The notes beneath the pieces were generated by a model that saw only the letters and a list, made by a program, of their open reading frames with translations, was not told where the DNA came from and did no database searches. The translations under genes and the position numbers were made by a program. A stretch of DNA of 64,000 nt from Mesorhizobium sp. STM 4661. GTDB lineage: Bacteria; Pseudomonadota; Alphaproteobacteria; Rhizobiales; Rhizobiaceae. The stretch spans positions 101,188 to 165,187 of the forward strand of contig NZ_CAAF010000065.1 of NCBI RefSeq assembly GCF_000359125.1, written 5' to 3'. Of this stretch, positions 52,591 through 61,500 are shown piece after piece (the stretch's first letter is position 1; each line of letters opens with the position of its first letter).

Positions 52591-53019
52591 TTGGAACGCG
52601 ACAGCAGTTTTTCGGCTGAGACAGCGGACATATTGTCCGGCGGGGACGATTCCCTGGCCGGCGTCACCGTCATCGTCTGCTCTTCCTGTCGCGACGAAAC
52701 CGGCTCCGATGCCTATCCCCGCGCCGGCGCGCGGCTCGCCGATGACACGCGCCAGGCCGCCTCTGGCGAAAAAATCCGCATCCGCACCGTCGAATGTCTC
52801 GGCAATTGCAAGCGACGCCTCAGCGCCGCGATCCTTCGTGACGGCTGCTGGAGCTACGTCTTCGGCGACCTGAGCATGACCAGCGGCGCCGATCTCGTCG
52901 CTGGCGCAAAGCTCTTCGCCACATCGACCGACGGTCTCATCCCCTGGCGCGGCCGGCCGGATAGCCTGAAGCGCGGCCTCGTTGCCCGCATCCCTCCCCT
53001 CGACCTCCTGAAGGACTGA
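52591..53019 (+). CDS. DUF1636 (2Fe-2S ferredoxin-like) protein
   Basis: A 142-aa protein with the cysteine pattern CSSC near the N-terminus and CLGNC about 45 residues later, as in thioredoxin-like [2Fe-2S] ferredoxins of DUF1636. This family often accompanies cob genes in alphaproteobacteria. I chose the TTG at 52591, because AAGGAG lies 6 bp upstream and the ORF's ATG at 52510 is inside the riboswitch P1/P0 region. The role is unknown; electron delivery to cobalt reduction or metal handling are options. Confidence 0.82.
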   Translation: MERDSSFSAETADILSGGDDSLAGVTVIVCSSCRDETGSDAYPRAGARLADDTRQAASGEKIRIRTVECLGNCKRRLSAAILRDGCWSYVFGDLSMTSGADLVAGAKLFATSTDGLIPWRGRPDSLKRGLVARIPPLDLLKD

Positions 53020-53021
53020 TC

Positions 53022-54059
53022 ATGACCGCTTCCGTCTCGCGCGTTCCCTGCACCGTCGTCACCGGCTTCCTCGGCGCCGGCAAGACGACGCTGGTCCGCC
53101 ATCTCCTGGAGAACGCCGGCGGCAAGCGTATTGCCATCATCGTCAACGAGTTTGGCGACATCGGCATCGACGGCGAGATATTGAAAGGCTGCGGCATCGA
53201 CACTTGCCCCGAGGAGAACATCGTCGAACTGGCCAATGGCTGCATCTGCTGCACCGTTGCCGACGATTTCGTCCCGGCGCTCGACCAGATCCTGTCGCTG
53301 ACGCCGAAGGTCGACCATATCCTGATCGAAACCTCCGGCCTCGCTCTGCCCAAGCCGCTGGTCCAGGCCTTCCAGTGGCCGTCGGTGAAAAGCCGCGTGA
53401 CGGTCGATGGCGTCATCGCAGTGGTCGACGGCCCGGCACTGGCCGAAGGCCGCGTCGCCAACGATATGGACGCCCTCCAGGCACAGCGCGCTCAAGACGA
53501 AACGCTCGACCATGACGACCCGGTCGAAGAGCTGTTCGAGGACCAGATCGCCTGCGCCGACCTGATCATCCTGTCGAAGAGCGATTTGATGGACGCCGCC
53601 GGTTCGGCCCGCGCCAACACCATCATCAATGGACACTCCGCCCGCGCCGTGAAGATCGTGCCGAGTTCGCATGGCAAGGTCGATCCCTCCGTACTGCTCG
53701 GCCTCGGTCTCGCCGTCGAGGACGACATCGAGAACCGCAAGTCCCATCATGACGGCGCGTTCGACCACGAGCATGACGACTTCGACACGTTCATTGTCGA
53801 CATCCCCTCGATCGCCAATCCGGATGAGCTGGCAAAACGTGTCGCCACCGCGGCCGAACAGGAAAACGTGCTGCGCGTAAAAGGCTTCGTCGAGGTCGGC
53901 GGCAAGCCGATGCGGCTTTTGCTGCAGGCCGTCGGCCCGCGCGTCAATCACTATTACGACCGCGCCTGGACGGTCGAGGACGACCGCCGCTCGCGCCTCG
54001 TCGTCATCGGGCTGAAAGGGCTGAACCGCCCGGCCATCGAGCGTATACTCGCTGGCTGA
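53022..54059 (+). CDS. CobW GTPase
   Basis: A 345-aa G3E-family P-loop GTPase/metallochaperone. It has the P-loop GFLGAGKTT (residues 15-23), the cobalt/zinc-binding motif GCICC (C74, C76, C77) and a His/Asp-rich segment (HHDGAFDHEHDD, about 240-255). CobW delivers cobalt to the CobNST chelatase. It precedes cobN in the riboswitch-controlled operon and follows the DUF1636 gene by 2 bp. Confidence 0.94.
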   Translation: MTASVSRVPCTVVTGFLGAGKTTLVRHLLENAGGKRIAIIVNEFGDIGIDGEILKGCGIDTCPEENIVELANGCICCTVADDFVPALDQILSLTPKVDHILIETSGLALPKPLVQAFQWPSVKSRVTVDGVIAVVDGPALAEGRVANDMDALQAQRAQDETLDHDDPVEELFEDQIACADLIILSKSDLMDAAGSARANTIINGHSARAVKIVPSSHGKVDPSVLLGLGLAVEDDIENRKSHHDGAFDHEHDDFDTFIVDIPSIANPDELAKRVATAAEQENVLRVKGFVEVGGKPMRLLLQAVGPRVNHYYDRAWTVEDDRRSRLVVIGLKGLNRPAIERILAG

Positions 54060-54076
54060 GGCAGAGCGGAACCGCG

Positions 54077-57000
54077 ATGCACATCCTCACCACAACATCC
54101 GCCTCGCTCGACGATCTCGCCGAGCCGGTCGATCTCAGGCAGACGCCGGCGGATGTCGTGGCCTTGTCCTTCACCGACAGCGATCTGGCCGGGCTGGCGG
54201 CGGCGTGGAAAGCGGATGCGGCACGACTGCCCTCGATGCGGCTGGCTGCACTTCGCGATCTGCGCCATCCGATGTCCGTCGATCTCTGGATCGACAGCGT
54301 CGCCCGCCACGCTAGGGTTGTTCTGGTCCGCATCCTCGGCGGCTACGACTGGTGGCGCTATGGCTGCGACCAGCTTGCCACGATTGCGCGCGCACGCGGC
54401 ATAAAACTGGCGCTGCTGCCCGGCGAGAGCCACGACGAGGACCTGCGGCTGATCGAAGGCTCGACGCTGCCGCGCGAGGAGTTGGACGGCCTGCTAGGCT
54501 ATTTCCGCGAGGGCGGGCCGGAGAATATGACGGCGCTGGTGCGGAGGCTGGCGCGGTTGGCCGGTTCGGATGCGGCCGTTGCCGAGCCGGTCAGCGTTCC
54601 GAAGGCGGGCTACTATCAGCCGGGACTTGGGGTCATAGAGAAGCCAGACCTCTCAAATGTCGGCATTCCTTCACGCCCCCCTCTGTCCTGCCGGACATCT
54701 CCCCCACGAGGAGGGAGATTGGCCGTCACTGGCCGTATCGCGACTTCTGCAACGTCGGACATTTGCGAAGCCGCCGATGATCAGGCGATCTCCCCCCTTG
54801 TGGGGGAGATGTCCGGCAGGACAGAGGGGGGCGCGAAAGAACGCGGCCTAAACCCTACGTCTGCCCAACGCGCACCTGTGGTCCCGATCCTGTTCTACCG
54901 CTCGATGTTGCTTGCCGCCGACATCGCGCCTATCGACACGCTTGTCGTAGCGCTGAGCGCGCGCGGCATGGCCCCCGTCCCCATCTTCGTCTCCAGCCTG
55001 AAAGACCCGGCATCGCTCGCCTTTGTCGAAACCGCACTGGCCGCCCTGAACCCCGCCGCCATCATCACCGCCACCGCCTTCGCCTCCGGCGCCGAGCCCG
55101 GCATCGAAACCTTGTTCGACCGCGCCGGCGTGCCTGTCTTCCAGGTCATCGTCGCCACGACTCGCCGCGACATCTGGCAGAACAACCAGCGTGGGCTTGC
55201 CCCCGCCGACCTCGCCATGCATGTCGTGCTGCCCGAACTCGACGGCCGCATCCTCGCCGGAGCTATTTCCTTCAAGGGCGAAAGCGAGACCGATCCGGCA
55301 TTGGCCTTCCGCGCCTTCGCCAACCGGCCAGAGCCCGATCGCGTGGCGCAGGTGGCCAACCGTATCGAAGCCTTCATCCGCCTGCGGCGCACGCCGCGCG
55401 CGGAACGCAAGCTCGCCATCCTGATCCCGGATTATCCGAGCGCCCCCGGCCGCACCGGCTATGCCGTCGGCCTCGACGTGCCGTCCAGCGTGCTTGCCAT
55501 GCTGCACGACCTGAAAGAACAGGGCTACGCCGTTGAAGGGATTCCGCAAACGCCGCGTGCATTGCTGGAGAGGCTGGAGCGCAGTGACGAAGGATTGGGC
55601 CTGAACGACTATCTGGCCTTCTCCACGGAATTGCCGACGGCTGCAAACGCTGCGGTAGAGGCCGCTTGGGGGAAGGCTGAAGATGAGACAGCTTTGCGCG
55701 AGGCACCCCCCTCTGTCCTGCCGGACATCTCCCCCGCAAGGGGGGAGATTGGCAGCTCCATTGCCGGCTCTCTTCCAGCAGCGTTGGAGATTGGCGAAAG
55801 CAGAGATGAGGGCGCAATCTCCCCCCTTGTGGGGGAGATGTCCGGCAGGACAGAGGGGGGCGCGACAGAACGCCAACCTTCGAGCCCAGCAAACAACCGG
55901 CAATTCCCCTTCCGAGCCGCAACCTTTGGCAACATCACCGTGGCCCTTGCCCCCGATCGCGGCCGCTCGGCCGACCGTCGCGCCGACTATCACGACCCGA
56001 CCTTGCCGCCGCGCCATGCGTTGATCGCCTTCGGCTTGTGGTTGCGAAAGTCGCTCGGCGCCCATGCCCTCGTCCATGTCGGCGCCCATGGCACGCTGGA
56101 ATGGCTGCCCGGCAAGACAGTGGCGCTCAGCGAAAACTGCTTCCCCGAGATCGTCACCGGCGCATTGCCCGTCATCTATCCCTTCATCGTCTCCAACCCC
56201 GGTGAGGCGGCGCAAGCCAAGCGGCGCATTGCCGCCGTTACCCTCGGCCATCTGCCGCCGCCGCTGACCGGCGCCGGGCTCGACGAGAACCAACAGCAAT
56301 TGGAGCGGCTGGTCGATGAATATGCCCAGGCCGACGGGCTCGACCGCCGCCGCCGCGACCGCCTGGCTAAGCTGATCGTCGACACCGCGCGGAAGACCGG
56401 CCTTGCGTCCGAAGCCGGAGTTGCCGGCACCGACGCGCCTGACGAAGCGCTGCGCCGCATCGATGCCTGGCTCTGCGACCTCAAGGATTTCGCCATCAAG
56501 GACGGCCTGCATGTCTATGGCCGCTCGCCCGGAGGGGAAGGCGCGGGCGAGGCCGATCCGTTGCGCAGGCTAAGTGCCGCGGCCGAGAAGGCAGCCTTGC
56601 TCGCGGCGCTCGATGGCCGCCATATCAAGGCCGGTCCGGCTGGCGCACCGGCGCGCGGCCGCTCCGACGTTTTGCCCACCGGCCGCAACCTGTTCACATC
56701 AGATCCGCGCACCATGCCGACGCCGACGGCCTATGATCTGGGCAGGGCCGCGGCGGAAGAAGTCGTGCGCGGCTACATGCAGTCGCATGGCGACTGGCCG
56801 CGTTCGCTGGTCATCGACCTCTGGGGCTCGGCCTCGCTGCGCACCGGCGGCGAGGAGATCGCGCAAGGCCTGGCGCTGATGGGCTGCCGGCCGCAATGGG
56901 ATGCCGCCACCGGCCGCGTCACCGGCATCGAGGTGCTGCCGCCGGCCGCCCTTGGCCGGCCGCGCGTCGATGTCACCTGGCGCATATCAGGCCTGTTCCG

Positions 57001-57841
57001 CGACATGTTCCCGACCCAGATCGCGCTGATCGACGCGGCCGCCAACGCCGTTGCTGCCCGCGACGAGGACGCTTCGGAAAACCCGCTCGCGGCCAGAACC
57101 CGCGTTGACGGAAAAATCAGCCCGCGCATTTTCGGCACCTCGCCCGGCACCTACGGCGCCGGCGTCGAGGACTTGCTATCGAGCGGCGACTGGGCCGCGC
57201 GAGAAGAGATCGGCCGCGCCTATCTCGACGCCACGTCGCATGCCTATGGCGGCGCCGAGGGCGAAGGCGTCTCCGCGCCCGGCGCCTTCGAGGGCCGCAT
57301 CGCCGAGGCCGACCTGCTCGTCCATACCGGCGACGATCCCGGCCGTGACATCCTCGAAGGTTCCGCCGATGTCGCCTTCATAGGCGGCTTTTCGGCGGCG
57401 CTCGCGGCACTCGGCAGGAACGCCGACGTCATCGTGCTCGACATCACGGACCCGCAAAAGCCGAAGCCGCGCTCGGTCGGCGAAGCAGTAGCGCGGGTGG
57501 TGCGCGCCCGCGCGGTCAACCCGCGCTTCATATCAGGCCAGATGCGCCATGGCCCGCGCGGCGCCTCGGAATTCGCCGAGACGGTCGACCGTCTCGTCGG
57601 CTTCGCCGAAACCACCCACGCCATACCGGGCGCGCTGATCGAGGCTGTCCACGACGCCTATCTCGGCGATTCCGAGGTTCGCGCCTTCATCCTGCGCGAG
57701 AACCCTTCCGCCGCCAAAGTCATCGCCGAGCGTTTCCTCTCGGCGCGGCGGCGCGGTCTGTGGCATCCCTTGCGCAATTCCATCGATGATGATCTGGCGG
57801 CATTGATCACTGAGGCCCAGGCGCTCGGGGTCGCGGCATGA
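54077..57841 (+). CDS. Cobaltochelatase subunit CobN with two translated palindromic insertions
   Basis: A 1254-aa large subunit of aerobic cobaltochelatase, which with CobS and CobT inserts Co2+ into hydrogenobyrinic acid a,c-diamide. Family stretches: RSMLLAADIAPIDTLV, NITVALAPDRGRS, LVHVGAHGTLEWLPGK, RISGLFRDMFPTQIALIDAA, and the late SFSAAL-like GGFSAALAALGR. Two PE1 palindromic elements are embedded in frame (residues about 200-252 and 543-595), adding low-complexity segments containing ISPLVGEMSGRTEGGA. Both appear to lie in loops outside the conserved core. The stop overlaps cobG. Confidence 0.92.
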   Translation: MHILTTTSASLDDLAEPVDLRQTPADVVALSFTDSDLAGLAAAWKADAARLPSMRLAALRDLRHPMSVDLWIDSVARHARVVLVRILGGYDWWRYGCDQLATIARARGIKLALLPGESHDEDLRLIEGSTLPREELDGLLGYFREGGPENMTALVRRLARLAGSDAAVAEPVSVPKAGYYQPGLGVIEKPDLSNVGIPSRPPLSCRTSPPRGGRLAVTGRIATSATSDICEAADDQAISPLVGEMSGRTEGGAKERGLNPTSAQRAPVVPILFYRSMLLAADIAPIDTLVVALSARGMAPVPIFVSSLKDPASLAFVETALAALNPAAIITATAFASGAEPGIETLFDRAGVPVFQVIVATTRRDIWQNNQRGLAPADLAMHVVLPELDGRILAGAISFKGESETDPALAFRAFANRPEPDRVAQVANRIEAFIRLRRTPRAERKLAILIPDYPSAPGRTGYAVGLDVPSSVLAMLHDLKEQGYAVEGIPQTPRALLERLERSDEGLGLNDYLAFSTELPTAANAAVEAAWGKAEDETALREAPPSVLPDISPARGEIGSSIAGSLPAALEIGESRDEGAISPLVGEMSGRTEGGATERQPSSPANNRQFPFRAATFGNITVALAPDRGRSADRRADYHDPTLPPRHALIAFGLWLRKSLGAHALVHVGAHGTLEWLPGKTVALSENCFPEIVTGALPVIYPFIVSNPGEAAQAKRRIAAVTLGHLPPPLTGAGLDENQQQLERLVDEYAQADGLDRRRRDRLAKLIVDTARKTGLASEAGVAGTDAPDEALRRIDAWLCDLKDFAIKDGLHVYGRSPGGEGAGEADPLRRLSAAAEKAALLAALDGRHIKAGPAGAPARGRSDVLPTGRNLFTSDPRTMPTPTAYDLGRAAAEEVVRGYMQSHGDWPRSLVIDLWGSASLRTGGEEIAQGLALMGCRPQWDAATGRVTGIEVLPPAALGRPRVDVTWRISGLFRDMFPTQIALIDAAANAVAARDEDASENPLAARTRVDGKISPRIFGTSPGTYGAGVEDLLSSGDWAAREEIGRAYLDATSHAYGGAEGEGVSAPGAFEGRIAEADLLVHTGDDPGRDILEGSADVAFIGGFSAALAALGRNADVIVLDITDPQKPKPRSVGEAVARVVRARAVNPRFISGQMRHGPRGASEFAETVDRLVGFAETTHAIPGALIEAVHDAYLGDSEVRAFILRENPSAAKVIAERFLSARRRGLWHPLRNSIDDDLAALITEAQALGVAA
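54676..54831. repeat. PE1 element inside cobN (first)
   Basis: A complete 156-bp element between two inverted 44-bp arms, in frame with cobN. The left arm is read as RPPLSCRTSPPRGGR-like residues and the right arm as ISPLVGEMSGRTEGG, a different phase from the other two copies, which read the left arm as APPSVLPDISP. The length here is one base longer than in the other two copies. Confidence 0.93.
55706..55860. repeat. PE1 element inside cobN (second)
   Basis: A 155-bp complete copy in frame with cobN. Its coding product APPSVLPDISP...EGGATERQ is nearly the same as that of the copy in cobG, including the flanks CGCGACAGAACGCCA. Confidence 0.93.
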
Positions 57842-59337
57842 ACGCCTTCTCTCGCCGTGGCGCTTGCCCTGCTCTGTCGACACCGATGCAGACCGGCGAC
57901 GGGCTGCTGGTGCGGCTCAATCCGGTCGCTGGAGGATTGCCGCCGAAGTCCCTGATCGGACTTTGTGAATCTGCCTTGCGGCATGGCAACGGCATCATGG
58001 AAGTCACCGCACGCGGCAGCCTGCAGATCCGTGGCCTGGCACCGACAAGCGCGCGGCTGCTGGCAGCGGAGGTCGACGCACTGGGCATCATCGTGCGCAC
58101 CGGCATGCCGGTCGAGACAGGGCCGCTGGCGGGGCTGGATCCGGAAGAGATCGCCGACCCGCGTCCGCTGGCCGAGCGTATTCGTGCAGCGGCTGAAGAA
58201 GCTGGCCTTCCGTCGCGCCTTGGCCCCAAGGTTTCGGTCGTTGTCGACGGCGGCGGGCAGCTGACCATGGATGCGGTGACGGCCGATGTCAGGTTGGTCG
58301 CCAGGCAGATCGATGCGGGAACGCAGTGGCAGATGGCCGTCGCCGGCGACGGTCGGACTGCGATGCCGCTCGTCATGGCTGAGGAAGATGCTGCCCGTGA
58401 TATCGCCGTCGCGGTGCTCAGGATGGTCGCCGAAAAAGGCCGCGAAGCCCATGCGAGGGATTTGACGGACAGGCAGTTGGCCTCTCTCGCCAGTTGGCAT
58501 TCTGTCGCGCCCCCCTCTGTCCTACCGGACATCTCCCCCACAAGGGGGGAGATCGGCGGTTTCGCCGCTGGCTCTCCCTCTGAAGCTTTGGAGATTGGCG
58601 AAGGCGGTGATGAGGGCGCAATCTCCCCCCTCGTGGGGGAGATGTCCGGCAGGACAGAGGGGGGCGCGACAGAACGCCAGCCTATGCCGCCGTTACAATC
58701 GGCTCGCTCGCCCATTGGAATCTTCGCCCTGGCCTCCGCCAATACCGCCCTCGGCATCGGTCTGCCCTTTGGCAGCATGCCGGCGGAAAAGATCATCGAC
58801 CTCACACGACACGCTCTCGCCCTTGGCGTCGCTGAAATCCGCCTGGCGCCAGGCCGCGCCTTGCTTTTCCTTGGTCAGCCCGCAGCCGCCAACCAGAGCC
58901 TTCAGCAGACAGCCGCCACCCTCGGCTTCGTCACCGACGCAGCCGACCCGCGCACCCGCATCGCCGCCTGCCCCGGTGCGCCGGCCTGCGCCTCCGGCCG
59001 GATCGCGACGCGCGACATCGCCGAGACCATCGCGGCGGAGAACCGCGACCTCCTTGATTCTTCCCTCACATTGCACATTTCCGGCTGCGCCAAGGGCTGC
59101 GCGCATCCCGGCCCGGCGGCGTTGACCCTGGTCGGCGGCGAAAACGGAGCCGGACTTGTCGTCAACGGGACGGCGAAGACCCTTCCCGCCGGATACAGGC
59201 CGGGCTATGACGCCGCGCGCGGCATCGGCCGCGTCGCAGCCACGATCCGCGCAAGACGACATACCGGCGAAACCACCGTTGCCTGCCTGACAAGGCTCGG
59301 CGCGGCCGGTATCACCGAGGCTTACCGACGGGAATGA
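57838..59337 (+). CDS. Precorrin-3B synthase CobG with a translated palindromic insertion
   Basis: A 499-aa sulfite/nitrite reductase-like [4Fe-4S] monooxygenase that hydroxylates precorrin-3A and forms the gamma-lactone, the aerobic step before ring contraction. Cluster cysteines appear in CPGAPACASG and SGCAKGCAHPG near the C-terminal end. A PE1 element (58495-58679 with extended arms) sits at about residues 220-281 and adds some 60 residues compared with the known 459-aa enzyme of Pseudomonas denitrificans. The insertion falls between the first half and the cluster-binding half. Confidence 0.92.
   Translation: MNAFSRRGACPALSTPMQTGDGLLVRLNPVAGGLPPKSLIGLCESALRHGNGIMEVTARGSLQIRGLAPTSARLLAAEVDALGIIVRTGMPVETGPLAGLDPEEIADPRPLAERIRAAAEEAGLPSRLGPKVSVVVDGGGQLTMDAVTADVRLVARQIDAGTQWQMAVAGDGRTAMPLVMAEEDAARDIAVAVLRMVAEKGREAHARDLTDRQLASLASWHSVAPPSVLPDISPTRGEIGGFAAGSPSEALEIGEGGDEGAISPLVGEMSGRTEGGATERQPMPPLQSARSPIGIFALASANTALGIGLPFGSMPAEKIIDLTRHALALGVAEIRLAPGRALLFLGQPAAANQSLQQTAATLGFVTDAADPRTRIAACPGAPACASGRIATRDIAETIAAENRDLLDSSLTLHISGCAKGCAHPGPAALTLVGGENGAGLVVNGTAKTLPAGYRPGYDAARGIGRVAATIRARRHTGETTVACLTRLGAAGITEAYRRE
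58495..58679. repeat. PE1 element inside cobG
   Basis: A complete copy. Beyond the 155-bp core (58510-58664) the pairing extends to TGGCATTCTGTCGCG on the left and CGCGACAGAACGCCA on the right, so the element is at least 185 bp here. It is in frame with cobG. Confidence 0.93.
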
Positions 59338-59339
59338 GC

Positions 59340-59972
59340 ATGGCCGCCTACGATTACATTCACGACGGCACGGCGATCTACGAGCGCTCCTTCGCCATCA
59401 TTCGCGCCGAGGCCGACCTGTCGCGCTTTTCCGAGGCTGAGGCCGATGTCGCCATCCGCATGATCCATGCCTGCGGCCAGGTCGAGGCAGCCACTCACTT
59501 TGTCTTTTCCAGCGATTTCGTCGCCGCAGCCCGTGCCGCTTTGGCGGCCGGCGCGCCGATCTTGTGCGATGCCGAAATGGTCTCGCATGGCGTCACCCGT
59601 GCCCGGCTGCCGGCCGGCAATGAGGTGATCTGCACGCTGCGCGACCCGCGCACCGCCGAGATCGCCAAGGAGATCGGCAACACCCGCTCGGCCGCGGCCA
59701 TCGATCTCTGGGGCGAACGCGTGGCTGGTTCGGTCGTCGCCATCGGCAATGCGCCGACCGCCCTCTTCTACCTCTTGGAGAAACTGCGCGACGGCGCCCC
59801 GAAACCGGCGGCGATCATCGGCATGCCGGTCGGTTTCGTCGGTGCTGCGGAATCGAAGGATGCGCTGGCCGAGAATTCCTACGGTGTGCCCTGCGCCATA
59901 GTGCGCGGCAGGCTGGGCGGCAGCGCCATGACGGCTGCCGCGCTCAACGCATTGGCGAGGCCGGGCCTGTGA
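59340..59972 (+). CDS. Precorrin-8X methylmutase CobH
   Basis: A 210-aa enzyme that moves the C-11 methyl to C-12, giving hydrogenobyrinic acid. The catalytic histidine (H43 in MIHACGQVE, matching the known His43 of P. denitrificans CobH) supports the ATG at 59340; the ATG two codons upstream is also possible and would overlap the cobG stop. Further signatures are DAEMVSHGVTRARLP, RSAAAIDLWGERVAGSVVAIGNAPTALFYLLE and GMPVGFVGAAESK. It overlaps cobI by 4 bp. Confidence 0.95.
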   Translation: MAAYDYIHDGTAIYERSFAIIRAEADLSRFSEAEADVAIRMIHACGQVEAATHFVFSSDFVAAARAALAAGAPILCDAEMVSHGVTRARLPAGNEVICTLRDPRTAEIAKEIGNTRSAAAIDLWGERVAGSVVAIGNAPTALFYLLEKLRDGAPKPAAIIGMPVGFVGAAESKDALAENSYGVPCAIVRGRLGGSAMTAAALNALARPGL

Positions 59973-60739
59973 ACGCGCTTCACGAAGCCCGTTCAGGGGG
60001 CCGTCTGGTTGGCGTCGGCACCGGTCCCGGCGATCCTGAATTGTTGACGCTGAAGGCGGCGCGGATATTGGCCGAGGCCGACGTCGTCGCCTATTTCGCC
60101 AAGCGGGGAAACAACAGCAATGCACGCGCCATCGTCGAGGCGCGCTTCCGGCCGGACATGCAGGAACTGCCGCTGCTCTATCCCGTGACGACCGAGATAG
60201 ACAAGGATCACGACGACTACCGCTCGCAGATATCCGATTTCTACGAAGAATCGGCCGAAAAGGTGGCCGAGCACCTTGGCGCCGGCAGAATGGTCGCGGT
60301 GCTTTCGGAAGGCGATCCGCTCTTCTACGGCTCCTACATGCATCTGCATGTCCGGCTGGCGCATCGGTTCCCGACCGAAGTCATTCCCGGCGTCACCGCC
60401 ATGTCCGGCTGCTGGTCGGCGACCGGCCTGCCGATCGTCCAGGGCGACGATGTGCTGACCGTGTTGCCGGGCACGATGAGCGAGTTCGAGCTGACGCGGC
60501 GCCTCGCCGACACCGACGCCGCCGTGATCATGAAGGTCGGCCGCAACCTGCCCAAGATCAGGCGGGCACTGGAGGCGACCGGCAAGCTCGCGAAAGCCGT
60601 CTATGTCGAGCGCGGCACCATGCCGGGCAGCGTCTCGATGCGGCTGGCCGACAAGCAGGACGACAAGGCGCCCTATTTTGCGATCGTGCTGGTGGCCGGC
60701 TGGTCGGGCCGGCCCGGTGCGTCGGGAGCCAAGCCATGA
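59969..60739 (+). CDS. Precorrin-2 C20-methyltransferase CobI
   Basis: A 256-aa SAM-dependent tetrapyrrole methylase that makes precorrin-3A. Family motifs are VGVGTGPGDPELLTLKAARIL, AVLSEGDPLFYGSYMHL near residues 109-125 and VIPGVTAMSGCWS. A GTG start at 59969 overlaps the cobH stop (GTGA). Ends with an ATGA overlap to cobJ. Confidence 0.95.
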   Translation: MNALHEARSGGRLVGVGTGPGDPELLTLKAARILAEADVVAYFAKRGNNSNARAIVEARFRPDMQELPLLYPVTTEIDKDHDDYRSQISDFYEESAEKVAEHLGAGRMVAVLSEGDPLFYGSYMHLHVRLAHRFPTEVIPGVTAMSGCWSATGLPIVQGDDVLTVLPGTMSEFELTRRLADTDAAVIMKVGRNLPKIRRALEATGKLAKAVYVERGTMPGSVSMRLADKQDDKAPYFAIVLVAGWSGRPGASGAKP

Positions 60740-61500
60740 GCGGCCGCCTGACTGTCATCGGTCTTGGACCCGGCAATGCCGACCAGGTCACGCCGGAAGC
60801 TAGTCGTGCCATGGCGGAAGCCAAATTCTTCTACGGCTACAAGCCCTATCTCGACCGGCTCGGGCTGCGCCCGGACCAGACCCGCGTCGCCTCCGACAAT
60901 CGCGAGGAACTCGCGCGCTCCAAGGACGCGCTGAGAAGGGCCGCCGAGGGCCATGACGTTGCCGTGGTTTCGGGCGGCGATCCGGGCGTCTTTGCCATGG
61001 CCGCCGCCGTCTGCGAGGCGATCGAGGCCGGTCCGGCCGAATGGCGCGCCGTCGATGTCGCTGTTGTGCCCGGCATCACCGCCATGCTTGCCGTTGCTGC
61101 CCGCATCGGCGCGCCGCTCGGCCATGATTTCTGCGCCATCTCGCTGTCCGACAATCTGAAGCCATGGGAGCTGATCGAACTGCGCCTGCTCGCGGCGGCC
61201 GGAGCCGGCTTCGTCATCGCGCTCTATAACCCGATCAGCAAGGCGCGTCCCTGGCAGCTCGGCCGCGCCTTCGAATGCCTCACAGCAATCCTGCCCGGCA
61301 CCACGCCGGTCATCTTCGGCCGCGCCGCGGGCCGTCCCGACGAGCGCATCGAGGTCTATCTGCTGGCGGATGTCGACGCTGAAAAGGCTGACATGGCGAC
61401 CTGCATCATCATCGGCTCGCCGGAAACCAGGATCATCAAGCGCGGCGACCGGCCAGCGCTGGTCTACACGCCGCGTTCGGCGTCGGGTTCCAAGGCATGA
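60736..61500 (+). CDS. Precorrin-3B C17-methyltransferase CobJ
   Basis: A 254-aa SAM-dependent methylase that performs ring contraction to precorrin-4. Features: VIGLGPGNADQVTPEA, GYKPYLDRLGL, VVSGGDPGVFAMAAAVCEA, VVPGITAMLAVAARIGAPLGHDF and ALYNPISKARPWQLGRA. Its 3' end overlaps the 3' end of the convergent cobK gene by 37 bp. Confidence 0.95.
   Translation: MSGRLTVIGLGPGNADQVTPEASRAMAEAKFFYGYKPYLDRLGLRPDQTRVASDNREELARSKDALRRAAEGHDVAVVSGGDPGVFAMAAAVCEAIEAGPAEWRAVDVAVVPGITAMLAVAARIGAPLGHDFCAISLSDNLKPWELIELRLLAAAGAGFVIALYNPISKARPWQLGRAFECLTAILPGTTPVIFGRAAGRPDERIEVYLLADVDAEKADMATCIIIGSPETRIIKRGDRPALVYTPRSASGSKA

Noticed and set aside
54848..56512. 554-aa open frame antisense to cobN
   Set aside because: It covers conserved CobN codons and has no recognisable domain; codon-phase shadow.
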